NCBI GenBank assembly: GCA_030760725.1
Contig: JASWHV010000003.1
Coordinates: 111,136,153-111,200,152, forward strand
DNA: 64,000 nucleotides
Source of the DNA: Neostapfia colusana
Taxonomy: Eukaryota; Streptophyta; Magnoliopsida; Poales; Poaceae
Direction of reading: 5' to 3'
The position numbers were made by a program, and so were the translations under genes. Below the pieces are notes generated by a model that saw nothing but the letters and a program-made list of their open reading frames with translations, was not told the origin of the DNA and made no database searches. How positions within the stretch are numbered: position 1 is the first letter of the stretch; every line of letters begins with the position of its first letter. Below are positions 33,284-45,331 of this stretch, piece after piece.

Positions 33284-36200
33284 TGGCCCGTCCGTCCCGA
33301 TCACTCACGGGGACGGGGCACCTCGCCCGGGAATCGCATTGGGTGGTGTCGTGCGATGCGGCACCCAACAGCACACATATTAAAGCATCATATTACATAA
33401 AAAAAGCGGAAGCTTACAAAGTGTTGATTTTACAAATACTTCTCAAAAATATGCTACAGCGGAAGACTATTATAACTCACGTCTCATACCTATGCTAAGC
33501 AACAGAGAAGATGTCCAGCCCGCGGACCCTTCTCGCTAGCAACACTATCACAATAGCAGCGGCGGGGGTTGCAATGAGTTCACCACTCGGAGAGCTCCAA
33601 GTCTCATCAGACACCCGTACTTAGCAGCGTACAGTTATTACCTGCAAAACAACTTATGCAGTATCTGTGAGCACGAAGCTCAGCAAGACTGACCCGTCAC
33701 CCTAGTCATGAAACTCTACATGATGAAAATAGAGGGCTGATTATAGAAATTTGCACAAACGACCAACTTGAGCTAAAGGGGAGTCCTTACTTCAAGTTTT
33801 AAGCACTTTTATAGCCCTCGCGCAACTTACATCGAGACTCCACAATCAAACAAGAAACGCTTCATTTCGATGTCACTTGCCCGAGGTGAAAGTAACTTTA
33901 GTGAGCTATCCTAGACTCATACTGACCTTGCGCCATCAACGTCGAGACTCCACAATCAAACAAGAAACGCTTTGCCTCGACGCTACTAGCCCAAGGTGGA
34001 AACTAAATTTAGTGATGTGTTGATCATTGCCTAATCTCCAATATGAGGATTACTCACGAAGCATTATTAAATTTTCCCGGTTTATTACTACGTCACGACG
34101 CAGAGAACAAGTATGCTCGGTCCATTCCACGAGCGACGGTGATTGCAATCAAAACACCCGGCTGACACGACACGTATGCCCGTACTCGACGTTGCACACA
34201 GCAACCGTCACTGACGCCGTACGTGGCAACCTTTCACACGACACCCAAATGTCGAACTGGTCCCACCGACTGGAATTAAGTCTCTCTACGGCAAACCCTC
34301 GTAGAGCCGACTTCTCTATCCTTTCAGCATCGGCATCAGGCGGTGAGGTATGCCTCGACACCTAGGTTAACATGTTACATCGGTTTCCTGGGTCCCATAT
34401 AGCCAGTATGCATCCGGTACACAACTCAAACTTGTCCAACGAGCCGCACACGAGAACGGGCCTTAATTGACTCAGACATAGACTAGGTCCACAGGACCAT
34501 GTCCTTGATCCTTCCATCCACTGCCCTGTCTCCATTCCCAACTATGAGGATCAATTCCCAACTCTTCCGATTGATCCCCCTTAATCCCGTTTCACGAGTA
34601 TGAATCTGCCAACTCGAGTTATGCTTCTTTTAATCCAGTTTTGTTGAGATCAGCAGTTATAATTAATTGATAACATATCCTACATCAAACTCCAGGGTTT
34701 TCTGGGTCATGCATTTGGAGTTTCATACCATCTAGAAGTAATGCAATAAATAAAATGCTAGACGTATGAAGTGAATACAAATAAAAACTTGTAAATTTGA
34801 TGCAAACCGGGGCATGTCTTTGTTTTGCAGGTGACTTATATATATATGCAGTTCAGTTAGTGAATACCACTTGGTGCTTTATCAACTGCTTTCCTCCTTC
34901 TTTGATCTCTACTCCGATGACTTCAACTCCTTCACGTAGATGCTACACGTAATGTATATGCACAATTGTTTAATTGTAAATACTTTGCTACACGTTCTAA
35001 TAACAAGTTTTCACAAACTGGAACTCTGTTTAAGAATTTAAAATGACACTGGTGCTAGTGGTTTAGGTTTGGATCCAAACACATGATTAGTGCTAAGTGG
35101 TTTCCCCCTCTTCTATATTAATCACCTTAAGAGGTTAAATAGCACTAGGGTGATCCAGAGCTCCAATGGAGCTGAGAATTCTCAGGTGAGTTCCTTGTCA
35201 CAATAAAACCCTCTGGATCAAGAATTAGCACTTTTCATTAAGTGGTTTGTTCAGAATAATTTTCTAAGCAATTAAGCAAAGAAGAATTAATTCTGAGATC
35301 ACACCCAGGTTCCTGCCAAACTTAATGAACTACAATTTCCATTGTGGTTCATATAGATCGCATGAATTTTCCTAGGAGTTTTGGAGCTAAGAATCTCCCA
35401 GGAAGGAATTTCCAAGTTTTGGAAATTCTCTGAAAATATTTCTGTATTCAATTGAACACAGCAAATTAAATTCTGAATTTCCCTGATCAAATCAACTCCA
35501 ATTGAGCTGAAACTTTTACATGGGTTTACTAACATCCTAGAGAATATTCTGGCAAAATTTGAGGATTTTTGGATTAAACAAGCTCCCTCAAAAAGTCTTT
35601 TGCTGAAAAGCTTTAAAGATTATTCCAGAATTAAATAATGAGTTTCATACAAATTGGGTTGTAGATTTGGACAGAGCTAATCAATATGAATCTAACCCAA
35701 TTTGAGTCACTAAATTTGGGGATTCCTATCAAGAGTTATGAGGTTCTAAAGTTTGGGGAAAATCCTGAAATTGAACTCTGTTTATTTTCCAATTTTCAGA
35801 GACATAAGGAATTAACACCACATTCGTCCAAGCAAATGAAGTCCAATGCTTTTGAAAATTTTACTGGAGCTCAAGTATTTTGGGAATAATCTGCTGCCCA
35901 AATTTGGGGATTTTCCGATACATAGAACTCCTGGAAAAATTCCTACAATATTTTCTTTATATGAATTAATGAGTCAAAACCAGGGATTTTCATAAATATT
36001 GGGCTGTACCCCTAGATAGTACCCTCTGAGAGGAACCCAACAGAATTTGTTTGACAAATTTTAGACATTCCTACACCAAGTTGTGGCTATTTAAACTTTC
36101 AACTAAATTCTGAAAACAGATAAAAGTTCAAATGCCTGCTGCTGGGCCCAGGCCACGTGTCACCCTCTGAGACAAAACCACACAGGGCCACACAGTCCCA

Positions 36201-37979
36201 GCCACACAGTCACACCAGATCAAATAGCCACAGAGGATCCGCTTTAAACCTTTTCCCTCACTGGCTGCTGGGACCCGGTGCCTTTCTTCAACCTTGGGCT
36301 GTTCCCGCGCCCGCGTGCCCGCGCCGCTGCCCTCGCCGGAGATTACGGGAAACCGGTCTCCTGGCCTCTGCCCGAGCTCCTGCTCGCCGCCAGGGCCTAA
36401 ACTGCCCCGCTGAGCACGATGGTGAGGTTTCCCTGAGCCGGCGAAGCCTCTACGGTAGCTAGCGGCGATGCGGTAGCTCGGCGCATCATCGGCGACGTCG
36501 GCCGGCCATCCTAGTGCGCTAAAAGCTCGGCAAAACGGTGCTACAGCACCAGTGAATGATGGGGGAGCTCGACCTAGCCTCAAAAACGTTCCGGAATGAT
36601 GGCAAACATGCTTTCACCGTGCGACCGCGGTCCCCCGGTTCAGTCGCCGGTAGAAAACCATGAAATACTCGGTCTATGTGCAGTTTCAGGCTAGAACCGT
36701 GAAGGGCAAAGGATCGCCTACCACTTTGGGCCCTTCGTGCAAACTTTGACGAACAAAGGTTGAGAATTGGGGAGGAATTCGGGATTACCGTGCCGGAAGG
36801 TCAGATGGAGTACGCCGGAGCAACTTTTCAAAATTCTCTCCCGGCGGTGCATGGCATGGGCTGAGCTTGGGAGGAGAGCAGCACGGTGCCTTGGTGCATC
36901 CAGGGGCGCTGTTACATGGTCGTGACACTCACCAGGTGGAGCTGTCCAAGGACGCGTCCTAATAGGTCCTTGTTCGGCCGCCGCGCAGACGCGGTGTCCC
37001 CGGGGTAGGAGGGCCGAGCTCGGTCGGTGGCGCGTCGTGGAGGACGAGGGTGAGGCCCTGGTGCCGTTTTGCTACTCACTGGCCTCGGTTCGTGATCACC
37101 CGAGCCGGCTGCCGATCGAATGAGTGTGGCGGCAGCGCCTCTGTTCAGGGCGCGGGGAAAAAAACAGAGCGGGCTCCTCGTGGTTGTGGCAAGGGGACTC
37201 GGCCGAGGTGATAAGGAGCAGGAAGCAGCTCGCCAGGCGCCATCTAGTGAAGCAGGTGGTTGCTCGGGGCTGCTCAGTGTCGACCGGGTTGCTGCTCGGT
37301 GTCGGCCGCAGCTGGGTCGGTTGCTCGAGTGGAGAACTGAAGACTGCATACTGAAAGCTGAAGGCTGAAGATCTTTTGGGCATATGACAAGTGGGTCCCA
37401 CTTTCCCTATTATCCCCTCTCAACAGCTCTCAAATATCTCCACAGTTTGGCAATTAATCCATCCCAAATGTTTGAAGTTGCAAATTGAGTTGCATTTGGA
37501 GAGTTGGGCAAATTTCATCCAAATTCAAATGTGTATTTGAATTCTTTGCCAATTTAAGTCCATTTGGAAAAATGGATAGCAAACATCTTCAAAAATTCAT
37601 GAGACTTTGTCTACCCCCTAAATGGACCTAAGGAATTCAAATATGAACTCTGATCTTTGATTTGGCTGCTGCAAATGAGGTTTTTAATACAACAGTTTGA
37701 GAACCCTTGTGTTACTCTCATTTGCATTTTTGAATGGAACAGTTTGTCCTCAAAATCTGACTTTGGCTTCCTCACACTTATGGGAAACTTCCCCAACTTG
37801 GTTTTTGATCCCACTTGGGTTCCAAGTATTCAAACAAATGTTTGAGCTTGTGTGAAGAAAGTCCTCATGTGTGTTATCACATGTGGGAAAAAGTTTTTAA
37901 CAAGTCCCATTTTTTATACATGTGAAACCAACTTTGTACAACAAGAGTTTCTTTGTATGTATATTTTGGGACCTTTACA
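33284..37979 (-). repeat. E4 3' LTR, full length, antisense
   Basis: On the minus strand the LTR starts at 37979 (TGTAAAGGTCCC), directly after a polypurine tract and a pol tail, and ends near 33284 (..GGACGGGCCA). At 4.7 kb it is the longest LTR copy here. Order from its start: AT-rich block, GC island (about 37390-36130), AT-rich block (36100-35160), the catcggtttcctgggtccc block at 34380, and the 3' part with gggtggtgtcgtgcgatgcg at 33350. A 110-bp tandem duplication lies at about 33831-34050 (cgagactccacaatcaaaca at 33833 and 33943). ORFs in the GC island are not conserved elsewhere. Confidence 0.85.
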
Positions 37980-38176
37980 ATCCTCCCCCTTTAAAAGAAT
38001 CTCGTCCCGAGATTATAAGGTAAAAACGAGAGGGAGGATGGTGAAAAATTATAGGTTGTGCGACGTCAAGGGTTGGGATGATTGACACGAAGAAGTCCTT
38101 CGCTCTCCCATGTCGCTTCCACCTTGGAGTAAGCACTCCCTAAAACTTTATAGAACCACAATATGGCCGCGTGTCA
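37980..38176 (-). pseudogene. E4 polypurine tract and chromodomain tail
   Basis: Minus strand: the last codons of a gypsy pol (WFYKVLGSAYSKVEATWESEG, in which VEATWE is the chromodomain core), a stop at 38066-38068, about 70 untranslated bases with atctcgggacgag, then AAAGGGGGAGGAT (37980-37992) before the LTR. The matching E3 region is 57213-57400. It is cut at about 38176 where a sense LTR fragment starts, so all the rest of E4 is gone. Confidence 0.85.
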
Positions 38177-39894
38177 AATAAATTCCATTGGATTCCTCTC
38201 AGTGATTACTATCTAGGGGTGCATCCCAATTTTTATGAAAATCCCTTGATTTGGCTCATTAATTCATATAAAAATTTTTGTAGGATTTATTACAGGAGTT
38301 CGGTTTATTGGAAAATTTCGAAATTGGGGCAGGACATTCTTCCAAAAATCCTTGAACTCCAGTAAAAATTTCAGAGGCATTGGACCTTATTTGCTTGGCC
38401 AAATGTGGTGTCAATCCTTTATGTCTCTGACAAATAGGAAAATAAACAGAACTCATTTTCAGACATTTACCCAAACTTAATAAATCCATATATCTGACTA
38501 GAACGCTCCAAATAAAGTGAACCAGATTTTGTTGGATTTATCACAGTGAGTAATATCCAGCAAAACAAGTTTCAGCTCATGAAACTTATTTTTTTTCCAG
38601 AATTAATTCCCTCAAGTTTAAAATGTTGGGAATTTTATCTGGAGAATTCTTTTATGGGAAATTCAGAAATTTCGCTAGGATGTTAATTTGAAAATCCTTG
38701 AGTTACAGGAAAAATTTCAGATCCATCCAAGTTCATTTAGTCTCCTTAATGGTGTGATTAAGTGAACTGCCCTGAGAAAATAGAAAAAATGTACAGACAT
38801 TTTTCAGATTTTCTCAAATCTTGATTAGGGCACAACTGCCTCTAGGAGTCTTCAAATTACATGATACCAACTCCATTAGAACCATATCAAACTCTAGTTT
38901 CCAGAAAGTAATTGTTTGATCCATAAAAATCCCTGGAAATCCATAGAAGCTCTATTCAAGACCATTTAGGATTTTATTTGTGCAGAGCTCAAATGAGCTT
39001 AGGTTCAAATGAAATTTGGTCAAGTCTCTGATTAGACCCTTACCAAGCCACCATAAAAATTTCAGAGACAAATGGGATGTCTAGCTATAGTTACAGTCTT
39101 TACATACTAAAATTAAACATTGCATTTAAATTGACATATCGTTAATGTACTTACGTGTAGTCGCTGAAGGCGAAGAGACCCCGGAAGTTTTGGACTTCCT
39201 ACTTCTGGATGAGACACTAACATCCGACCAGCATCAACAAGGCAAGCTCCGGTTTGCATTTAATAAAGTTTATAAAGTTTTTCTTTATATACACATTTAG
39301 CTTGAGGTATTTATGTGCATTAGGTGTAGTATGGATGAAAACCCAAATGCATAACCAGATCAATCCAACAAGAGTGTGGGTAGTGTCTAAGTCCTCGAGT
39401 AATTTATGCTCTGCTTAATGTGTATAGACTTCGGTACAAGTCGAGTAGTTGTAATCTACTCACGAGTATAGGCTTCGGGACACACGGGATTGGTTCGAGT
39501 GATGTGGGATTACTTTAGTAAGAAAATGAGACTAGGCAGGGGCTAGGATGCAGCAAGAGGAAGTCTTGTGGGCGCAGCCCTGTCCATGTCTATTGAGGAC
39601 CGATCCGTGTGCGTCCCACGCTGATCAAGTTGAACGTTCGACATATCGGATATATGGGCCCCGATAAACTGATGTAACCTATACCCTTGGGCGTCGAGGC
39701 ATAACGCACCGATTTATAGGTGTAGGTTGAGGGCAGCAAGGTGGAAATCCACTAACGGTCATAGAGAGATGCTCCGTGTAGGGAACCTCATGTCCGTTTG
39801 GGTGCGACCGGTTCGACGTTTGGGCTGTTTGGTAAAAGGTTGTCCCGTACGACAACGAGTAAGCGTGCTGTGCAGCTCCACGGGTGGGCGTACG
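38177..39894 (+). repeat. E5 5' LTR, first preserved part
   Basis: Sense LTR lacking its start and GC island. It begins around 38177 in the AT-rich part that follows the island and runs through cggtacaagtcgagtag (39430), tattgaggaccgatccgtgtg (39590) and the gcgtacg target site of the copia element. Blocks match 12290-13680 in order. It continues at 50946 after the copia insertion. Confidence 0.8.
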
Positions 39895-40184
39895 TGAAAG
39901 TGCATCTAGGCATTTCCTTGTGGGTTTCGGACGATTGATGACAAATGAATTGAGATCCTAGTGAACTTGTAGAGATGAATGCAGATTAACTCGTGTATGG
40001 TAGAATTGGTGCACTCAAAAAGGTGAAAAATGAAGTGATGAAGAAAAAGGAAAAGGACAGATCCATGAGCCAAGCGCAATGTAGACATACTTATATAGGA
40101 TGTGTGTGCGAGACACATCCCAAGAGCTCAAAATCTTTGCGTAGGGGTAAGAGATTAAAACATATCCTAATCACTCACAACACG

Positions 40185-40565
40185 GTGCACCGGACTAGTC
40201 CGCTCAGAAATAAGACTAGTCCGTTCAACTTTCTATTGCCTCACAACACGGTGCACCAGAATAGTCCGCTCAGAAATCGGACTAGTCCATTCAACTTTCT
40301 GTTGCCCCACAACTCGGTGCACCGGATTAGTCTGCTCAGAAACTTGACTAGTCCATTCAACTCTCTGGAACCTGCACTCACCTTGCACCGGACTAGTCCG
40401 CTCAAAAATCATACTAGTCCGTTCAACTCTCTAAAACCGACACTCACCTTGCACCGGACTAGTCGGCACAGAAACCAGACTAGTCCATTCAACTCTCTGG
40501 AACCGGCATTCACCTTGAACCGGACAAGTCCAATCTTGGACCGGACTAGTCCGCTCAACTTTCTG
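40185..40565 (+). repeat. 66-bp tandem repeats with CGGACTAGTCCG palindromes (5' LTR)
   Basis: Units start with gtgcacc or ttgcacc at 40185, 40251, 40317, 40383, 40449 and 40515. Each has two palindrome copies separated by ctcagaaat-like spacers and followed by ttcaactctctggaacc. The open frame over the array comes from the 66-bp (22-codon) period. Palindromic repeats upstream of the TATA box are described for Sirevirus LTRs, there with a related CCGGACTGTCCGG core as I recall. Confidence 0.9.
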
Positions 40566-40685
40566 TAAACACATTAAATTAGGGTTTCCACTATGCCACA
40601 TGCAACAAAAAAATTGTACACGGCACTCCAGACTAGTCCGGTAAATAGAGCGGACTAGTCCAGCCGCTAGGGATTTTGGAAACCT

Positions 40686-40697
40686 TATATAAATAGA
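40686..40697 (+). promoter_or_regulatory. TATA box of copia 5' LTR
   Basis: tatataaataga, followed by ggtgca about 3 bases on, in a GC-mixed context downstream of the palindrome array. The same sequence is at 50193-50204 in the 3' LTR. Position fits the core promoter at the end of U3. Confidence 0.7.
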
Positions 40698-41446
40698 GGT
40701 GCACGGTCACACATTTGCAAGACTTGATTTCTAGCGCCGCCGCACGCCCCAAGAGCACAAAAATTACCTCTCTCCACTCATTCTAAGCCTAGAAAGATTA
40801 AGTCTTTGAGGTTTAGAGATTGGATCAAGGAGAGAGTCATTCTTCTCGCAATTGAGCTCTTGGTTTGTCTTCTATCACACAATTGCTGATTGTTGTTCTC
40901 TGTTTGTGTGTGGGAGGAAGAGTTACTCTTTGTAATCTTGTGGGAGCACTCAGATTGTGAGGACGCCCCACGTACAATTGTTTACCCCTATGTGTGGCTA
41001 GTGAAATTGAATCGGCCTTTGTGGCGATTCAATGAGGGAAAGGTTGGTGAAGACCCGGTCATTGGTGGACTCCTCAACGGGGACATAGATTATTGGGTGG
41101 AATTGAACCTCGGGATAAAACTTTGTCTCGTGTCTTCTTGATCTTCCTTCAATTGTTATTTAGGGATGCTAGTCATTACTTGATTTACATCAACACCTAG
41201 TATTAAAATTGAGAGTTATTGTGTCTTACTTCACTATACTTGAATAATCATTTATTTTCCGCTGCACAAATACCTGAAGTAGGAACAAGTCTAACTTTGA
41301 TCTTTTAATTACGATCATACCAGACTAGTCTGCACCATACTGGACTAGTCCGACCCACCTGGAATTAATCAGTTCGCTAAGTGTTTCAGGAAACCGATTA
41401 AAAATTTAAAGAGCCTATTCACCCCCCCTCTAGGCTACATTCAATT

Positions 41447-41458
41447 CATATCAGAGCC
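41447..41458 (+). other. Copia primer binding site
   Basis: catatcagagcc three bases after the 5' LTR. It matches the tRNA-Met primer site tggtatcagagcc except at its first bases. Confidence 0.75.
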
Positions 41459-41494
41459 AAACTCTTCAAAAGAGAATCACCGCTCGAAGAGACA

Positions 41495-42931
41495 ATGTCG
41501 GAAATCAAGGGTGAATCCAAGGGCTTCCATCATGAAAATGGTGGTGACGAAGGGAACCAAAAGTTGGAGAAGCTCCTCAATGCCATTCAGGACTGCGAGG
41601 ATGATGATGAGAAGATGCTCCAATTAAAGGCACTTATGCAGAAGAAGGCACTTTCCCCAAACGAGAAGAAAATCGAAGGCAAAAAGAAAAAAGGAGGTAT
41701 TCACAAAGACTACTCCCAATATCCTTTTAACTATGAGCGTTTAAATTCAAATAATCATTATTTGTCAATTCCATTAGGCAAACCACCTTACTTTGATGGA
41801 ACTGATTATACAATGTGGAAACAAAACATGAAAATGCACCTTATATCTCTTAACCAAAGTCTTTGGCATATAGTGTGTACAGGTTTAGATATACCTAATG
41901 ACGATGAAGAGCTAACCTTGAATCAAGAACAAGCTATTCATTGGAACGCTCAAGCCGCAGCAGTAATCACCTCATCATTGAGCTGAGACGAGTTCACCAA
42001 GGTGGATGGACTCAAAATTGCTAAAGAAATATGGGACACTCTCAAAACATCACATGAAGGTGGTGGTCATGTGCGTGAAGCCAAGATCGAAATGATAGAA
42101 GGTGAATTGGGAATGTTTTCCATCGAAGAAGGAGAATCACCTCAAGAGGTGTACAATAGACTGAAGTCTCTCATCAATAAGGTCCAAGTCTATGGTAGCA
42201 AGAAGTGGACGGATCATGAGGTGGTCAAGTTAATTCTTAGGGCATTCATGCCTCGGAACTTGACACTCTGCTCCATGATCAGAGAAAGTCCCGGGTTTCA
42301 AAAAATGACCTCGGACGAGATTCTTGGCAAGATCATCAACTTTGAAATGATGGAGAAGGAAGCCAAGCATATCAAGGAACTTGCCGACCTCACCTCGGTA
42401 AAGAAGAGAGGAGTTGTACAAAAGGAAACATGCAAGACAGCATCAAAAGAATCTCCAAAAGCTTTTGAGGACAATGGTGGTGATGATGAAAGCACTGATA
42501 TTGATGAAGAAGACATGATCCTGTTCATAAAAAACTTCAAGAAAATGATGAGAAGAAAAAAGGGTGGCAACTCAAATGAAAGAAGATACAAGGACAAACA
42601 AAGATCCAAGACGAGGCGAGCAAGCTACAATTATGGAGAATATGATCATTTCATGGTTGATTGTCCACATGAAGACAACAAGAGGAAGAGTAAAGACAAT
42701 AAGCCTCAACAGAAAAAAATATTCAAGAAAAAGAAGCAATATGGCCAAGCACATCTAGGGAAGGAATGGGACTCCAATGATGAGTCCTCATCTGAAGAAG
42801 AAGTAGAGGAGATAGTCACTATACCTATCAAGAAGCCTACCATGAAGTCTACTCTATTCCCAACCATGGGAGCATGGAAGGACACCAACCACACATGCCT
42901 AATGGCCAAGGAAGGAAAAAAGAAAGGTTAA
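41495..42931 (+). pseudogene. Copia gag (Sirevirus type)
   Basis: ATG at 41495. The N-terminus is charged and lysine-rich. The capsid-like domain begins at PYFDGTDYTMWKQNM and includes LWHIVCTGL, IWDTLKTSHEGG, EESPQEVYNRL-like and LILRAFMPRNLTLCS motifs of the UBN2 family. An in-frame TGA interrupts it at 41984-41986; the same frame continues to 42931. At the zinc knuckle (about 42625-42665) the spacing is kept, SYNYGEYDHFMVDC, but the first two cysteine positions are Ser and Tyr, so it cannot bind zinc as a CCHC knuckle. The tail is acidic and then basic (SNDESSSEEEVEEI), as usual in this lineage. Confidence 0.88.
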
Positions 42932-43856
42932 AACCAAATATCCCTCCTTGCATTCTTTTACTAGTGATATTGATAATTCTAGTGATGATGAAGACATACT
43001 TAGAGGTTTAGATAAAAATACTATAGCTAAAATGAAAATTCTAATGGATGAGATAGTTGATAAGGAGGAGCTAGTCAATTGACAAGAAGATATGATCATT
43101 CTTCAAAAGGAGAAATATCTTAAGATTGATGGGCTTCTTGAGATTGAAATGGAGCGAAGCAAATCACTTGAGCTTGAGTTAGCTTCAAGCAAGGAGACTT
43201 GTTTGAAGCTAAAGGACTCAAACATTGCACTCAAGGATGAACTTGCTTACTTAACCAAGGTTAACAAGATTCTTGAGACGCAAGTTGAGTCACTCAAGCA
43301 AAGTGGTTCTTCGTCCTATTTAAGCTCACCTTCTCAACATGTTGAATCCAAAACTCTTGTAACTTGTACATGTGCTAAAAATGACACCAACTTAAAATTA
43401 AAGTCAAACTTGACAAAAGACTAGCATCCCTATCAATGTGGCATGTTTGACAAGGAGAAGGTCAAGTATGCACGTAGTGTATACTTGGTCACAAGACCTC
43501 CTAATGTCAAACATGGCATTGAGTATTCTTATGGTGAAAGGAAAAATGCTAGAAGCCACAAGGATGACAAGAAAAGCATTATCTTTGTCAAGGGAAATTC
43601 CTCCCAAGTTGGAAAACATACAATGTTGATAAAGTTAACATTGAAAACTCATATGAACAAAAAATCTTGTTTAGAACCTTTGATGCTTCATATGTGCTTA
43701 TGAAAAACAGTCTTGGAAAAGTTCACGCCAAATATGTTGGGCCACGCCATGAGAACACCAAGTCTCATGTGTGGGTGCCCAAGTCACTTGTCACTGACCT
43801 CAAAGGACCCAAGCAAGCTTGGGTACCTAAAACCAAAGCATAGTTTGTTTCTTGTA
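42932..43856 (+). pseudogene. Copia gag C-terminal and linker region, broken
   Basis: After the 42931 stop the coding character continues with shifts and stops. 43092-43424 encodes a long coiled coil (LEIEMERSKSLELELASSKE, LKDELAYLTKVNKILETQVE). 43443-43703 and 43714-43845 carry basic linker sequence ending in SHVWVPKSLVTDLKGPKQ, a motif typical of the stretch just before protease in Sirevirus-like elements. Confidence 0.7.
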
Positions 43857-44190
43857 GGCATATGCATCCGGTGGAGCAAAATGGGTGCTAGATAGTGGAT
43901 GCACCAATCATATGATTGGAGAAAGAAAAGTGGTTGTGGAGTACGAACAAAATGGAGACTCAAGTGAAGGCATTTGTTTTGGTGATAAAAGTCAAGGAAA
44001 GGTGCTAGGTACCGTTAAAATAGCTATTTCATCACAACACACACTTTCTCATGTTTTACATGTTGATTCCTTAGATTATAACCTCCTATCCATATCTCAA
44101 CTATGTGACAAAGGTTATAATTGTTTGTTCAGTAATGAGGGTGTGACCGTCTCTAGAAGGAGTGATGACTCAATTGCTTTCAAGGTATGT
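43857..44190 (+). pseudogene. Copia protease and start of GAG-pre-integrase
   Basis: Aspartic protease with active site WVLDSGCTNHM (43875-43910) followed by GICFGDKSQGKVLGTVK, VLHVDSLDYNLLSISQLCD and CLFSNEGVTV. The frame ends at 44193; a one-base shift near 44185 puts the next part (GKLYLVDF) in another frame. Confidence 0.88.
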
Positions 44191-45331
44191 TAAAGGAAAA
44201 CTTTATCTAGTTGATTTCAACAAAGATAAAGCCGAACTTGACACATGCTTGATTGCAAAGACCAACATGGGTTGGTTGTGGCATAGACGGCTAGCGCATA
44301 TTGGTATGAGGAATCTACAAAAACTTCTAAAAGGTGATCACATCCAAAGTTTGAAGGATGTTGTTTTTGAGAAAAACAAGCCTTGCAGCGCTTGCCAAGC
44401 CAGGAAGCAAGTAGGAGCACCCCATCCCGTGAAGAATGTCATGACTACAACAAGAACACTCGAGCTCCTCCACATGGACCTATTTGGTCCAATTGCTTAC
44501 ATAAGCATCGGCGGTAATAAATATGGTTTAGTTATTCTCGGTGATTTTTCACGCTTCACGAGGTTTTTCTTGTTGCATGATAAGTAAGAAACTCAAGGAA
44601 CACTAAAGAAGTTTCTCAGGGGAGCTCAAAATGAATTCTCATTGACAATCAACAACATAAGAAGTGACAATGGAACAGAATTCAAGAATACGTAAGTCAA
44701 TGAATATCTGGATGAAGAAGGAATAAAGCATGAACTTTCGGCACCCTACGCCCCACAACAAAATGAGGTAGCTGAAAGGAAGAACCGGACGATTGTTGAG
44801 ATGGCAAGGACAATGCTTGACGAATACAAGCCCTCTGACCGTTTTTGGGCTGAAGCTATCAACACTGCTTGTCATGCAACAAACCGACTGTACCTTCATC
44901 GCCTACTCAAGAAAACCTCATATGAACTACTCACTGGTAACAAACCAAATATTTCGTACTTTCGAGTTTTTGGTTCAAAATATTATATTCTAAACAAGAA
45001 GCCTAGGACCTCGAAGTTCGCTTCAAAGTCCGATGAAGGTTTCTTGCTTGGCTATGATTCAAACTCCTACGATTATCGTGTCTTCAACAAGGTCTTCGGA
45101 CTTGTTGAAGTAGCACGTGACGTAGTGTTCGATGAAACTAACGGCTCCCAAACGGAGCAAGTTGATAAGTGTGTGCCAGATCAAGAAGAAGCTCCATGTC
45201 AAGCATTGAGGATAATGGCACTTGGTGATATTCGACCTCAAGAACATTCACAAGAATCAGGTGCTCAAGATGAATTTCAACAAGAGAGCTATGATCAAGG
45301 GGGGAGCCCATACACAAAATTAAGATCATGA
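44185..45331 (+). pseudogene. Copia integrase
   Basis: The HHCC zinc-binding region is seen in WLWHRRLAHIG and KPCSACQARKQ. The core has HMDLFGPI (first Asp), a stop at 44585-44587 (LLHDK), RSDNGTEFKN (second Asp), another stop at about 44693, and NEVAERKNRTIVEMA (Glu). The C-terminal part reads DRFWAEAINTACHATNRLY, SYFRVFGSKYYIL and KFASKSDEGFLLGYDSNS, the usual copia landmarks. The frame ends at 45331 before a hypervariable linker to RT. Confidence 0.9.

Larger units (their letters stand above)
39895..41443 (+). repeat. Copia element 5' LTR
   Basis: 1549 bp, TGAAAGTGCATCTAGG at the start and CTACATTCA at the end. It contains six 66-bp tandem units with CGGACTAGTCCG-type palindromes (40185-40565), another pair at about 40630-40665, a TATA box at 40686 and two more palindromes near 41328-41355. 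The partner LTR at 49423 is alike along its length with scattered differences and a shortened unit in the array. Confidence 0.93.

Noticed and set aside
40185..40565. CRISPR-like array
   Set aside because: Regular 66-bp repeats in an LTR with the same array in the partner LTR; units are similar throughout, with no unique spacers, and this is a plant genome.
39993..40568. 191-codon ORF with NRTSPFNSL-type repeats
   Set aside because: The frame follows from the 66-bp period of the LTR palindrome array and is disrupted in the other LTR.
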